Assembly (NCBI RefSeq): GCF_000215705.1
Contig: NC_015677.1
Coordinates: 372,001-436,000, forward strand
Source: Ramlibacter tataouinensis TTB310
GTDB taxonomy: Bacteria; Pseudomonadota; Gammaproteobacteria; Burkholderiales; Burkholderiaceae_C
Length of the DNA: 64,000 nucleotides
Direction of reading: 5' to 3'
Below, in pieces: positions 1-8,551 of the stretch. Position 1 is the stretch's first letter. The number at the start of each line of letters is the position of its first letter. A model generated the notes under the pieces. That model was not told the origin of the DNA. It saw nothing but the letters and a program-made list of their open reading frames with translations, and did not search any database. The translations under genes and the position numbers were made by a program.

Positions 1-1
1 C

Positions 2-994
2 TACGACAACGCCCAGGTGCGCGCCTATGCCTACGCCCTGACCGGCTGGACCTATCCCGCGGGTGGGGCCTCCCCCTGGTGCCAGGGCACGGGCGGTCCC
101 GACGGCAACTGCCGCTACTACCAGGGCGACATGGTGCCGCGCCCCGGCGCACACGACGACCAGCCGCGCGCCTTGCTGTCGGGCGTGACGCTGCCGGCCG
201 GCCGCGGCGCGCCTGCGGCCCTTCAGGGGGTGCTGGACAGCCTGATGGCCCATCCCAACATCGGCCCCTTCATCGGCCGCCAGCTGATCCAGCACCTGGT
301 AACCAGCAATCCCTCGCCGGCCTACGTGCGGCGCGTCGCCACCGCCTTCGACACCGGCCGCCACGCGCCTTTCGGCTCGGGCACCAAGGGCGACCTGCAG
401 GCCACCGTCGCCGCCGTGCTGCTCGACCCGGAGGCGCGCGGCGACTCGGCCGGCGCCCAGGCCGGGCGGCTGCGCGAGCCGGTGCAGTACTTCGCCGGCG
501 TGCTGCGCGCGCTGGGCGGCCAGACCGACGGCAGGGTGCTGACCTGGTCGTGGGGCGCCGACCTGGGCCAGCACGTGTTCCGCCCGTCCTCGGTGTTCAA
601 CTTCTACCCGCCCGACTACCCGGTGGCCGGCACGGCGCTGCAAGGCCCGCAGTTCGGCATCCTCAACGCCGGCAGCGGCCTGGCGCGCATCAACTACCTC
701 AATTTCCTGCTGTACTGGGGCGGCGCGGCGCCCAGCGCCGGCATGGCCGACGCACTGGGCACGCGGGTGGACCTCCAGGCCTTCGAGGCCGATGCGGCCG
801 ACCCGGCCCGGCTGGTCGACCGCATGCTGCGGCTGGCGGTGGGCGGGCGCATGAGCCCGGCCGGGCGCCAGGCCATCATCGACGCGGTGGCCGCCTGGGA
901 CAGCCGCGCCGGCGCCCCGGCCTACCTGCACGAGCGCATCAAGACCGCCGCCTACCTGGTGTTCGCCTCGCCGCACTACCAGGTCACCCGCTGA
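2..994 (+). CDS. DUF1800 family protein, C-terminal part (5' truncated by window)
   Basis: The reading frame is open from the first bases of the window, so the true start lies upstream; 330 residues are visible. The early visible residues YALTGW and the later FGILNAGSG and FASPHYQVTR end are typical of DUF1800, a large secreted bacterial family of unknown biochemical role. It is followed 16 nt later by a DUF1501 gene. DUF1800 and DUF1501 genes are very often adjacent and probably act together at the cell envelope. The family call is firm; the function is unknown. Confidence 0.85.
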   Translation, partial: YDNAQVRAYAYALTGWTYPAGGASPWCQGTGGPDGNCRYYQGDMVPRPGAHDDQPRALLSGVTLPAGRGAPAALQGVLDSLMAHPNIGPFIGRQLIQHLVTSNPSPAYVRRVATAFDTGRHAPFGSGTKGDLQATVAAVLLDPEARGDSAGAQAGRLREPVQYFAGVLRALGGQTDGRVLTWSWGADLGQHVFRPSSVFNFYPPDYPVAGTALQGPQFGILNAGSGLARINYLNFLLYWGGAAPSAGMADALGTRVDLQAFEADAADPARLVDRMLRLAVGGRMSPAGRQAIIDAVAAWDSRAGAPAYLHERIKTAAYLVFASPHYQVTR

Positions 995-1010
995 ACCGAC
1001 GAAAGCCAAC

Positions 1011-2396
1011 ATGCAACGCAGACAGTTCCTCTCCGCCGCCGGCGCCTCGCTGGCCGCCGGCCTGGCGTCGCCGGCCCGCGCCCAGTCCACCGACTACCGC
1101 GCCCTGGTGTGCATCTTCCTGTACGGCGGCAACGACGGCATGAACATGGTGGTGCCGCGCGACGCCGGGCGCCACGGCCAGTACGCCGCGGTGCGCAAGG
1201 CCCTGGCGCTGCCGCAGGGGTCGCTGGTCCCGCTGGGCGCCGACTATGGCCTGCACCCGTCCATGGCGGCGCTGGCGCCGGCCTGGGCCGCGCAGTCGCT
1301 GGCGCCGGTGTTCAACGTGGGGCCGCTGTACCAGCCGCTCACCCGCGACGAGTACCTGAACCACAAGGCGCGCGGCAAGACCGTGCCCGAAAGCCTGTTC
1401 TCGCACCACCACCAGCAGCTGCTGTGGGAGACGGCGCACCACGACGCCAGCCGCCTGAGCGGCTGGGGCGGGCGCGCGGCCGCGGCGCGTTCCGGCACCG
1501 TGATGGCCGGCGGCGGCAACGGCCGCTTCGGGCTGACCGAGCATCAGGCGGCCCTGGTGTTCCCGGCGCCGGGCGCCGCCTTCGGCCTGGAGGGCTGGTT
1601 CGGCAACCAGAACGCGGCGCGCCTGGCCGCGCTGCGCACCCTGCATGCCGAAAGCAGCGAGCAGATCCTGCACAACGCCTATGCCGGCCGGCAGCGCGAG
1701 GCCATGGCACTGGCCGACCAGCTGGGGCCGACCCTGCGCATCAACCCCAAGGACAACCCGGGGGAGGCCATCAACAGCGCCTTCGCGCCGCTGATCGACG
1801 CCCAGCGCGCGCTCACCACGCCGCTGGCCAGGCAGCTCTACCAGATAGCCAAGCTGATCGAGTACCGCGCCAACCTGCCCGCCGGCCTGGGCGGCTCGCG
1901 CCACATCTACTTCGCCACGCTGGGCGGCTTCGACACCCATGGCAACCAGATCGGCACCGACGTGCTGCAGGGCACCCATGCCAACCTGCTCAAGACCCTG
2001 GCCGATGCGATGGCGGCGTTCCATGCCGCCACCGAGGATCTGGGCCTGGCCGCCAACGTCACCACCTTCACGCAAAGCGATTTCGGCCGCACCTTCGCGC
2101 CCAACTCCAGCCGGGGCACCGACCATGCCTGGGGCAACCACCAGCTGGTGCTGGGCGGCGCCGTGATTGGCAACGCGACCTACGGCCGTTATCCGGAGCT
2201 GGCGCTGGGCGGCCCGGACGATGCCGGCCAGGCGCAGTGGGAGCGCCTGGGCCGCTGGGTGCCCACCGCCTCGGTGGACCAGTACGCGGCCACGCTGCTG
2301 CGCTGGTGGGGACTGGGCGAGGGCCAGATCGACGGCGTGCTGCCGAACCTGCGCAACTTCGGCTCGGCGCGCGGCTTGAACTTCCTGCGCGCCTGA
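1011..2396 (+). CDS. DUF1501 family protein, Tat-type signal
   Basis: A 461-residue protein. The N-terminus MQRRQFLSAAGASLAAGLAS followed by a PARAQ-like cleavage region reads as a twin-arginine export signal, so the folded protein probably reaches the periplasm. YGGNDGMN near residue 40, GGFDTHGNQ near residue 305 and FTQSDFGRT near 350 are characteristic of DUF1501, a sulfatase-like family that keeps metal-site-like Asp/His residues. It is cotranscribed with the upstream DUF1800 gene. The start is the first ATG and puts the RR motif at residues 3-4. Biochemical role unknown. Confidence 0.88.
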   Translation: MQRRQFLSAAGASLAAGLASPARAQSTDYRALVCIFLYGGNDGMNMVVPRDAGRHGQYAAVRKALALPQGSLVPLGADYGLHPSMAALAPAWAAQSLAPVFNVGPLYQPLTRDEYLNHKARGKTVPESLFSHHHQQLLWETAHHDASRLSGWGGRAAAARSGTVMAGGGNGRFGLTEHQAALVFPAPGAAFGLEGWFGNQNAARLAALRTLHAESSEQILHNAYAGRQREAMALADQLGPTLRINPKDNPGEAINSAFAPLIDAQRALTTPLARQLYQIAKLIEYRANLPAGLGGSRHIYFATLGGFDTHGNQIGTDVLQGTHANLLKTLADAMAAFHAATEDLGLAANVTTFTQSDFGRTFAPNSSRGTDHAWGNHQLVLGGAVIGNATYGRYPELALGGPDDAGQAQWERLGRWVPTASVDQYAATLLRWWGLGEGQIDGVLPNLRNFGSARGLNFLRA

Positions 2397-2415
2397 GCGC
2401 GCAGGGTGGGGCTTT

Positions 2416-3633
2416 TCAGCCCGCGGCCGGCAGGCGCCGCAGCGCGCCCAGCGGCGAGGCCAGCACGATGCCGGCCTGCAGGATGAAGCCAGCCAGGGCC
2501 AGCAGCAGGCAGGCGGCCTCGCCCCAGTGGGCGCCGACCCAGCCGCCCAGCAGCGCGCCCAGCGGCCGGGCCCCGGCGTTGGCCGTGAGGAACACCGCCG
2601 ACACCCGGCCCAGCCGCTCGGCCGGCGTGACCGCCTGCCGCAAGGTGGTCGAGGTGATGGTCCACACCATGGGCCCGGCGCCGAACAACAGGAAGGACAG
2701 CAGCGCCAGCGCCGCGCCCGGCCGCCACAGCGTGGCCGCCATCGCCGCCGCGGCGACCACCGACACCAGCGGCCCGAGCTGGACGGCGCGGCCGAACGGC
2801 AGCCCTGCCAGCAGGCGGGGCGTGGCCAGCGCGCCGGCCACCATGCCGGCCCCGTAGGCGGCCAGCGTGGCGCCCACCGCGCCGGGCCCCAGGCCCATGC
2901 CGCGCATCGCATACGGCACGTAGGCGGCCTGCAGCACGAACCAGGAGAGGTTCCAGGCCAGCGCCGTCAGCAGCATGGGCCGCAGCAGGGGTTGGCGCCA
3001 GGCCTGGTGCAGGCCTTCGGCCAGCTCCTCGCGCACCCGCCGGGCCGGCGCCGGGCTGCGGGGCGGCTCGCGCAGGCGCCAAAGCCAGCCCACGGCCGCT
3101 CCGGACAGCACCGCCGCCAGCACGAAGGCGGCGCCCGCGCCGGCCCAGGCGACCAGCGCGCCGGCCACGGCCGGCCCGGCCGCGAAGGCCGCACTGCGCG
3201 CCAGTTCGAGCCGGCCGTTGGCGCGGGCCAGGGCGGCCCGCTCCACCAGGTGGGGCACCAGGGCCGGCGCAGCCACACTGTAGCCGACCGTGCCCACCGC
3301 GCCCAGGAAGCCCAGCACCGCCATGCCCGCCAGGCTCAGCGTCCCGGTCAGCCAGCCGGCCAGCAGGGCCGCCAGCGACAGCATCCGCAGCAGCTCGCAG
3401 GCCAGCATCACGCGCCGGCGCGGCAGCCGGTCGGCCAGCAGGCCCAGCGGGATGGACGCCAGCAGGAAGGGCAGCGACTGCGCCGCCGCCAGCAGGCCGA
3501 TCTCGGCGGCCCCGGCGCCCAGCGCCAGCACGGCGACCATGGGCAGCGCCGCCAGGCTGATCTGCTCGGCCGATTGCGCCGCCAGGTTGGACAGGACCAA
3601 CCGTTGCAAGGCGGGCGAGGGGTAGGCGGGCAT
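2416..3633 (-). CDS. MFS transporter, probable drug/metabolite exporter
   Basis: A 405-residue, strongly hydrophobic protein with about 12 membrane segments. The loop LGLLADRLPRRR after the second segment is the MFS motif A (G-x-L-a-D-r-x-G-R-R type), placing it in the inner membrane as a proton-coupled exporter. It ends convergently with the DUF1501 gene, 19 nt away. No regulator is adjacent and nothing indicates the substrate. The start is the first ATG, giving an N-terminus (MPAYPSPALQRLVLSNLAAQ) normal for this MFS group. Confidence 0.85.
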   Translation of the reverse strand: MPAYPSPALQRLVLSNLAAQSAEQISLAALPMVAVLALGAGAAEIGLLAAAQSLPFLLASIPLGLLADRLPRRRVMLACELLRMLSLAALLAGWLTGTLSLAGMAVLGFLGAVGTVGYSVAAPALVPHLVERAALARANGRLELARSAAFAAGPAVAGALVAWAGAGAAFVLAAVLSGAAVGWLWRLREPPRSPAPARRVREELAEGLHQAWRQPLLRPMLLTALAWNLSWFVLQAAYVPYAMRGMGLGPGAVGATLAAYGAGMVAGALATPRLLAGLPFGRAVQLGPLVSVVAAAAMAATLWRPGAALALLSFLLFGAGPMVWTITSTTLRQAVTPAERLGRVSAVFLTANAGARPLGALLGGWVGAHWGEAACLLLALAGFILQAGIVLASPLGALRRLPAAG

Positions 3634-3694
3634 GGCGCATGCTGCCGCGCCGCGGCCGCGCCCACTTGCCGTTTCCGGACCTGCGATCCGGGCG

Positions 3695-4204
3695 CTAGCC
3701 GACCACCGGCGCGTCGGGCAGCTCGTTGGGGTTGGCCTGGCCCGGGGCCAGGGGGAAGTGCCGCACCAGCAGCGCCGACACCTCCTCCAGCGCCTGGGTG
3801 AGGCCGTCCTCGAAGCGGCCCTCGCGGAACGCCTGGCGCATGTGGGCGACGATGGCCTGCCAGTCGTGCGCCTCCACCTGGCGCGCCAGACCGCGATCGG
3901 CCACGATCTCGATGGCGTGCTCGGCCAGCAGCAGGTAGATCAGCACGCCGTTGTTCTGCTCGGTGTCCCAGACGCGCAGCTTGCCGAACAGGGCCACCGC
4001 GCGCTCGCGCGCCGTCGCGCCGCGCCAGATGTAGCTGTTGGGCAGGCCGGCCTCGACGTAGAGGCGGATCTCGCCGCTGTGGCGGCGCTCGCTCGCTGCC
4101 ACGCGCCCTGCCAGGCGCTCCAGCAGCTCGGGCGGCAGGGCACGCCGGGTGTCGAAGTCATCGAGCCAGCGGTGCTTGAGCAATCGTCGGATCTTGGACA
4201 CCAT
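3695..4204 (-). CDS. TPM domain protein, cytosolic form
   Basis: A 169-residue protein of the TPM (TLP18.3/Psb32/MOLO-1, formerly DUF477) family. It has no signal peptide or membrane segment, unlike its upstream neighbour. SGEIRLYVEA, RVWDTEQNNGVLIYLLL and EIVADRGLA match the TPM core. The ATG start overlaps the stop of the larger TPM gene by one base (TGATG); a GTG one codon upstream is an alternative. It is the third gene of a lemA-TPM-TPM operon. Such paired TPM genes behind LemA are common in Burkholderiales; the role is unknown, perhaps envelope stress or membrane-protein quality control. Confidence 0.82.
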   Translation of the reverse strand: MVSKIRRLLKHRWLDDFDTRRALPPELLERLAGRVAASERRHSGEIRLYVEAGLPNSYIWRGATARERAVALFGKLRVWDTEQNNGVLIYLLLAEHAIEIVADRGLARQVEAHDWQAIVAHMRQAFREGRFEDGLTQALEEVSALLVRHFPLAPGQANPNELPDAPVVG

Positions 4205-5154
4205 CACCAGTCTCCCGAGGCGCCGCCGCCGCCGAAATCGCCACCGCCGCCCGAGCCGAAGCCGCCGCCGCCGAAGCCCCCGGCGCCGCCGCCCCAGCCC
4301 CCGCCGCCAAAGCCGCCGCCGATGTAGGGCCCGGCCACCCAGCCGCCGCCGTACCCGCGGCGGCGGCCGCCCAGGCCGGCGCCGAAGCCGCCGGACACCA
4401 GGGTGATCAGCAGGGCCACCAGGCCGGCGACGCCGGCCACCACCAGGCTGGAGGTGATGAGCAGCGCGATGCCGCCCACGCCGCCGCCGGTGACCAGGGC
4501 GCCCAGCTTGCGGCCGAAGACGCCGCGCAGCACCGCCCCGGCGATGGGCACGGCGAAGAACAGGAAGATCGCCAGATCGAAGAAGTTGAAGCCCCCCGCG
4601 CCGGCAGCGCCGCCGCCGGGCGTGCGCTGCTGCTGCGGCGCCGGCAGCGGCTCGTTGTTGATGCGCGCGGCAATCTGGTCGGCCGCGGCCTGCAGGCCGC
4701 CCGCGTAGTCGCCGCGGCGGAACGCCGGCGTGATGGCATCTTCGATGATCTGCCGCGCCGCCAGGTCGGGGATGGCGCCCTCCAGCGTCTTGGCCACCTC
4801 GATGCGCACCCGGCGGTCGTCCTTGGCCACGATCAGCAGCACGCCGTCGCCCACCTCGCGCCGGCCGATCTTCCAGGTGTTGGCGACGCGGTTGGCGTAG
4901 CTGGCGATGTCCTCCGGCTGCGTGGTGGGCACCATCAGGAACACCACCTGCGAGCCCTTGCCGCGCTCGATCTGCGCCAGCCGCTCCTCGATGCCCTGGC
5001 GCTGGACGGGGTCCAGCGTGCCGGTCTGGTCGATCACCCGCGCCGTGAGCTCGGGCACGGGCAGCACGTCCTGGGCGCGCGCCAGCGCGGCCAACAGCAG
5101 CAGCGCCAGCAAGGCGAGGGCTGCTCGCGCCCAGTGCAGGCGGGCGGCATCCAT
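4204..5154 (-). CDS. TPM domain protein with signal peptide and glycine-rich tail (YgcG-like)
   Basis: A 316-residue protein. Residues 1-28 form a signal peptide (LALLALLLLAALARAQ). The TPM domain covers about 30-155, with VIDQTGTL, SQVVFLMVPTTQPEDI and KDDRRVRIEVAKTLEGAIPD. Two or three membrane segments follow (about 175-255). The C-terminus is extremely glycine-rich, interrupted by F, W and D, as in YgcG-type TPM proteins. It sits between lemA and a shorter TPM gene and is translationally coupled to the latter. The start chosen is the ATG just before the hydrophobic signal; the frame stays open further upstream but that part overlaps lemA and lacks family similarity. Confidence 0.85.
   Translation of the reverse strand: MDAARLHWARAALALLALLLLAALARAQDVLPVPELTARVIDQTGTLDPVQRQGIEERLAQIERGKGSQVVFLMVPTTQPEDIASYANRVANTWKIGRREVGDGVLLIVAKDDRRVRIEVAKTLEGAIPDLAARQIIEDAITPAFRRGDYAGGLQAAADQIAARINNEPLPAPQQQRTPGGGAAGAGGFNFFDLAIFLFFAVPIAGAVLRGVFGRKLGALVTGGGVGGIALLITSSLVVAGVAGLVALLITLVSGGFGAGLGGRRRGYGGGWVAGPYIGGGFGGGGWGGGAGGFGGGGFGSGGGGDFGGGGASGDW
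4207..4330. repeat. GGC/GCC-rich low-complexity tract encoding a glycine-rich tail
   Basis: Near-continuous runs of gcc, gcg and ccg triplets, encoding Gly clusters separated by Phe, Trp and Asp at the end of the larger TPM protein. It is coding low complexity, prone to slippage and sequencing error, and explains long spurious frames on the opposite strand. Confidence 0.7.
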
Positions 5155-5180
5155 GCGGAATTGCACCGGCAGCGCTGGGA

Positions 5181-5807
5181 TCAGCGGGCGGGCGCGCTGG
5201 CGCCGCCGGTGCCGAAGTCCACCCGCGGCGGCGCGGAGATCTCGGCCTCGTTCTGCACGGTGAAGCTGGGCTTGGGCTCGTAGTTGAACGCCATCGCCGT
5301 CAGGTTGGTGGGAAAGCTGCGCGCCAGCACGTTGTACTGCTGCACCGCCTGGATGTAGCGGTTGCGCGCGACGGTGATGCGGTTCTCCGTGCCTTCCAAT
5401 TGCACCCGCAGGTCGCGGAAGCCCTGGTTGGCCTTGAGGTCCGGGTAGCGCTCGCTCACCACCAGCAGCCGACTGAGCGCGGAGGACAGCTCGCCCTGCG
5501 CCTGCTGGAAGCGCTGGAAGGCCTGCGGGTCGTTCAGCGTCTCGGGCGTGACCTGCACCGAGGTGGCCTTGGCGCGCGCGTCGATCACGCGGGTCAGCGT
5601 CTCCTGCTCGAAGTTGGCCTCGCCCTTGACGGTGGCCACCAGGTTGGGCACCAGGTCGGCGCGGCGCTGGTACTGGTTGAGCACCTCGCTCCAGGCGGCG
5701 CGGGTCTGCTCGTCCAGGCGCTGGAATTCGTTGTAGCCGCAGCCGCTCACGGCCAGGGCCGTGGCGAGGAGGGCCAGCCATCGTGTCAAGCTTCGCAGGG
5801 TCCGCAT
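5181..5807 (-). CDS. lemA: LemA family lipoprotein
   Basis: A 208-residue protein. Residues 1-23 form a lipoprotein signal with lipobox AVSGC. The mature part, GYNEFQRLDE and then NQYQRRADLVPNLVATVKG, is the hallmark of LemA, followed by three predicted amphipathic helices (QGELSSALSRLLVVSERYPD, LKANQGFRDLRVQLEGTENR). The start is the ATG preceded by GGAGAAACAAGA; an ATG 13 codons upstream lacks such a site and would hide the signal peptide. It heads an operon with two TPM genes. Likely anchored in the cell envelope; the precise role of LemA remains unclear. Confidence 0.92.
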   Translation of the reverse strand: MRTLRSLTRWLALLATALAVSGCGYNEFQRLDEQTRAAWSEVLNQYQRRADLVPNLVATVKGEANFEQETLTRVIDARAKATSVQVTPETLNDPQAFQRFQQAQGELSSALSRLLVVSERYPDLKANQGFRDLRVQLEGTENRITVARNRYIQAVQQYNVLARSFPTNLTAMAFNYEPKPSFTVQNEAEISAPPRVDFGTGGASAPAR

Positions 5808-5853
5808 TCTTGTTTCTCCGGTTCGGTCCAACGGCCAAGGTAGCATAGATGCG

Positions 5854-6606
5854 ATGCATGTGGACCCGATTCAAGCCCTGCAGGCCGGGCAGCGGCCGGC
5901 CGCCGCGCCGGCCGGCTCGCGCGCCGAGGTGCTGGTGGCCGGCGCCACCGGGGTGCTGGGCGCCGAGGTGCTGCAGCGCCTGCTGGCCGCGCGCGCCTTC
6001 GGCACGGTCCGGGTGCTGGCCCGCGAGCCGATCAGGGCCGGGCTGCGCGGCGTGGCCAGCCAGCTCGTGCCTTCCGACACGCCGCAGGACTGGCCGGCGC
6101 TGGCGGGCGCGGACCGCACCGGCATCGTGCTGTTCGAGCCGCCGCGCCTGTTCAACGACCGCGAGCGCGCGCTGTGGGCGCCGCAGCCGCTGCAGCTGCC
6201 GGCACTGGCGCGCTGGATGCGCGGCAGCGGCGTGGCCACGCTGGCCGTGGTGCTGCCGCACGACCAGGGCCGCCTGCCGCAGGCGCTGCAGCGCGGCCTG
6301 GCCAGCCTGGACGAGCATGCCGTGGCGGCGCTGGGCTTCGAGCGGCTGATCGTCATCCGCTCGGCGCGCAAGCCGCCCGAGGCCCGCCTGGCCGCCTTGC
6401 CGGCGCTGGCGCGCTGGATGCTGTCCATCACCCGCTACATGGTGCCGGGCAGCGAGCAGCCGGTGCGCGCCGCCAAGGTGGCCGAGCTGCTGGCGGTGGC
6501 GCTGGCCACCGCGCCGCCGGGCATCCACATCGCCGCGCCCGAGACCGTGTGGCGCGCCGCCCAGGGCGAGCTGCAGGCGGTGGCCCGGCAGTGGCTGATC
6601 GCGTAG
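5854..6606 (+). CDS. NAD(P)-binding Rossmann-fold protein
   Basis: A 250-residue protein. VLVAGATGVLGAEVLQRLL near residues 26-45 is a clear dinucleotide-binding glycine motif (GxxGxxG) after a first beta strand, as in NAD(P)H-binding or NmrA-like proteins. No SDR-type YxxxK site is evident, so it may bind a cofactor without being a classical dehydrogenase. The start is the ATG giving MHVDPIQALQ; the frame extends upstream but runs into the divergent lemA promoter region, leaving 46 nt between the two starts. Specific function not recognised. Confidence 0.72.
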   Translation: MHVDPIQALQAGQRPAAAPAGSRAEVLVAGATGVLGAEVLQRLLAARAFGTVRVLAREPIRAGLRGVASQLVPSDTPQDWPALAGADRTGIVLFEPPRLFNDRERALWAPQPLQLPALARWMRGSGVATLAVVLPHDQGRLPQALQRGLASLDEHAVAALGFERLIVIRSARKPPEARLAALPALARWMLSITRYMVPGSEQPVRAAKVAELLAVALATAPPGIHIAAPETVWRAAQGELQAVARQWLIA

Positions 6607-6628
6607 GCCGAGGCACAATCCCGCAGCC

Positions 6629-7078
6629 ATGCGCAAGACCAAGCTCCAGGCCGCCAACCTCGAGGGGAACGCCGACGACGTGGAGGCCGCGTTCTACGAC
6701 GCGCTGCAGAGCGGCGACATCGACAAGCTGATGGCTTGCTGGGCCGACGAGGACGACATCGTCTGCATCCACCCGGGCGGCCCGCGGGTGGTGGGCGCCA
6801 TGGCCATCCGCGCCACCTTCGAGGCCATGTTCGCCAACGGCAGCATCCGCGCCTGGCCGGAGCGGCTGCGCAAGATCGAATCGGTGGGCAGCGCGGTGCA
6901 CCACCTGGTCGAGCGGGTGGAGGTGCTCACGCCCGGCGGCCCGCGCAACGCCTGGGTGGTCGCCACCAACGTCTACCTCAAGACCGCCCAGGGCTGGCGC
7001 CTGGTGGCTCACCACGCCAGCCCGGGCAGCTCCAGCGAGACCCTGGAGGTGGCGGACGGGCCGCAGGTGCTGCACTGA
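6629..7078 (+). CDS. NTF2-like / SnoaL-type (YybH-like) protein
   Basis: A 149-residue single-domain protein with the NTF2-like cone pattern: an N-terminal helix pair (VEAAFYDALQSGDIDKLMACWADEDDI), then strands IVCIHPGG, NAWVVATNVYLKTAQGWRLVAHH. DIDKLMACWADED and the C-terminal GWRLVAHHAS are typical of the DUF4440/YybH group. No catalytic residues can be assigned. It lies 22 nt after the Rossmann protein and 11 nt before a YheT-like hydrolase, so the three probably form one operon. Confidence 0.8.
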   Translation: MRKTKLQAANLEGNADDVEAAFYDALQSGDIDKLMACWADEDDIVCIHPGGPRVVGAMAIRATFEAMFANGSIRAWPERLRKIESVGSAVHHLVERVEVLTPGGPRNAWVVATNVYLKTAQGWRLVAHHASPGSSSETLEVADGPQVLH

Positions 7079-7089
7079 GCGTGGCAGGC

Positions 7090-8124
7090 ATGGAGTACGC
7101 AGCGCCGGCCTGGCTGCCCGGCGGCAACCTGCAGACCATCTGGCCGGCCCTGTTCGCGCGGCGCGTGTTCGGCGGGCCGGTGCGCTACCGGCGCGAGCGC
7201 TGGACCGCGCCCGACGGCGACTTCATCGACCTGGATTGGCTGGCAGGGGGCAGCGCAGCGCACGCAGTGGCAAGCGTGGGGGCTCACGGTCTCCTGGTGC
7301 TGTTCCATGGGCTGGAAGGCTCCTCGCGCAGCCACTATGCCGAGGCCTTTGCCGACTTCGCCCGCGCCCACGGGCTGGCCTACGTGGTACCGCACTTCCG
7401 CGGCTGCAGCGGCGAGCTCAACCACGGGCCGCGCGCCTACCACTCGGGCGACCATGAGGAGATCGGCTGGATCCTGGCGCGGCTGCGCGAGCGGCATCCC
7501 GGCCCGCTGCTGGCCGTGGGCGTCTCGCTGGGCGGCAATGCGCTGCTGCGCTGGGCCGGCGAGCAGGAAGGCGCGGCGGCCCGCCTGGCATCGGCGGTGG
7601 CTGCCGTGTGCTCGCCCATCGACCTGGCGGCCGGTGGCACGGCGATCGGCCGCGGCTTCAACCGGCTGGTCTACACCGGCATGTTCCTGCGCAGCATGAA
7701 GCCCAAGGCCCTGGCCAAGCTGGCCCAGCACCCCGGCCTGTTCGACCGCGAAGCGCTGCTGGCGGCGCGCGACCTCTACGCCTTCGACAACGTGTTTACC
7801 GCGCCGCTGCACGGCTTTCAGGGCACCGACGACTACTGGGCCCGCGCCTCGGCCAAGCCGCACCTGCACCGCATCCGCATCCCGGCGCTGGTGCTGAATG
7901 CGCGCAACGACCCGTTCGTGCCGGCGGCCAGCCTGCCGGCCGCGCACGAGGTCGGTCCACGGGTGACGCTCTGGCAACCGGCCACCGGCGGCCACGTCGG
8001 CTTTCCCAGCGGCCGGCCGCCGGCCCACGTGCGGGCCATGCCCGAGCAGGTGGGGCGCTGGCTGATGGCGGCCGCCGGCCTGCGCCCGGCCGCTCAGGCC
8101 TGGCGCGGCAGGGCGCCGCAGTAG
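7090..8124 (+). CDS. YheT-like alpha/beta hydrolase
   Basis: A 344-residue protein of the YheT/ABHD1-3 family. WLPGGNLQTIWPALF at the N-terminus is diagnostic. FHGLEGSSRSHYAEA supplies the oxyanion strand, GVSLGGNALLRW holds the nucleophile serine, NARNDPFVP the acid, and GGHVGF the histidine. Likely a carboxylesterase; substrates are unknown for most bacterial members. ATG is chosen; an in-frame GTG three codons upstream directly after the previous stop is possible. The last 31 nt overlap the convergent response regulator gene. Confidence 0.86.
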   Translation: MEYAAPAWLPGGNLQTIWPALFARRVFGGPVRYRRERWTAPDGDFIDLDWLAGGSAAHAVASVGAHGLLVLFHGLEGSSRSHYAEAFADFARAHGLAYVVPHFRGCSGELNHGPRAYHSGDHEEIGWILARLRERHPGPLLAVGVSLGGNALLRWAGEQEGAAARLASAVAAVCSPIDLAAGGTAIGRGFNRLVYTGMFLRSMKPKALAKLAQHPGLFDREALLAARDLYAFDNVFTAPLHGFQGTDDYWARASAKPHLHRIRIPALVLNARNDPFVPAASLPAAHEVGPRVTLWQPATGGHVGFPSGRPPAHVRAMPEQVGRWLMAAAGLRPAAQAWRGRAPQ

Positions 8125-8471
8125 TCGGCCAGCGCCGTGCCGTCGCGGCCCTTCTGGAACACCGCGTCGGCGCCCAGCCGCAGGCAGTAGTCGCGCACCT
8201 CGTCGGTGACGTAGTCGCTGAACACCACCACGCGGCCGGCGACCGGCTGCGCCTTGCAGGCCGCGATGACGGCCATGCCCGTGCCCTGTTCGAGCACCAG
8301 GTCCACCACGGCCAGGTCCCAGCCCCTGGCATGCGCGCGCAGCCACTGCAGCGCCGGTGCCTCGGCCGCGAGCTCGGCCACGACCCGGAAGCCGCCCAGG
8401 CGGTGCAGCAGGTCCCGCAGGGACCTGCGCAGCACACCGGAGTCTTCGACGAGCAGTACGGACAATGTCAT
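8094..8471 (-). CDS. receiver-only response regulator (copy 1)
   Basis: A 125-residue protein consisting of one CheY-like receiver domain. The acidic pair E9-D10 (LLVEDSG), phosphoacceptor D57 (LAVVDLVLEQGTGM), S85 (VVFSDYV) and K107 (AVFQKGRD) are all in place, so phosphorylation is plausible. There is no DNA-binding or enzymatic output domain. The nearest gene upstream on the same strand encodes a small coiled-coil protein. A close paralogue with the same QGTGM and AVFQK motifs lies at 57055-57456, next to a hybrid histidine kinase and a paralogue of the coiled-coil protein. No kinase is adjacent here. Confidence 0.88.
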   Translation of the reverse strand: MTLSVLLVEDSGVLRRSLRDLLHRLGGFRVVAELAAEAPALQWLRAHARGWDLAVVDLVLEQGTGMAVIAACKAQPVAGRVVVFSDYVTDEVRDYCLRLGADAVFQKGRDGTALADYCGALPRQA

Positions 8472-8551
8472 GCAAACTCCGCCACGGGCCGGCGATGGCC
8501 ACCCCGAGGGACGTGCGCCGGCCGCATCGGCGGCCGGCTGGCGTGCAGCGA

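Noticed and set aside
984..2912. Very long minus-strand open frame opposite the DUF1501 gene
   Set aside because: It is antisense to a clear Tat-exported protein and an MFS gene, with Arg/Ala/Gly-heavy composition typical of spurious frames in high-GC DNA.
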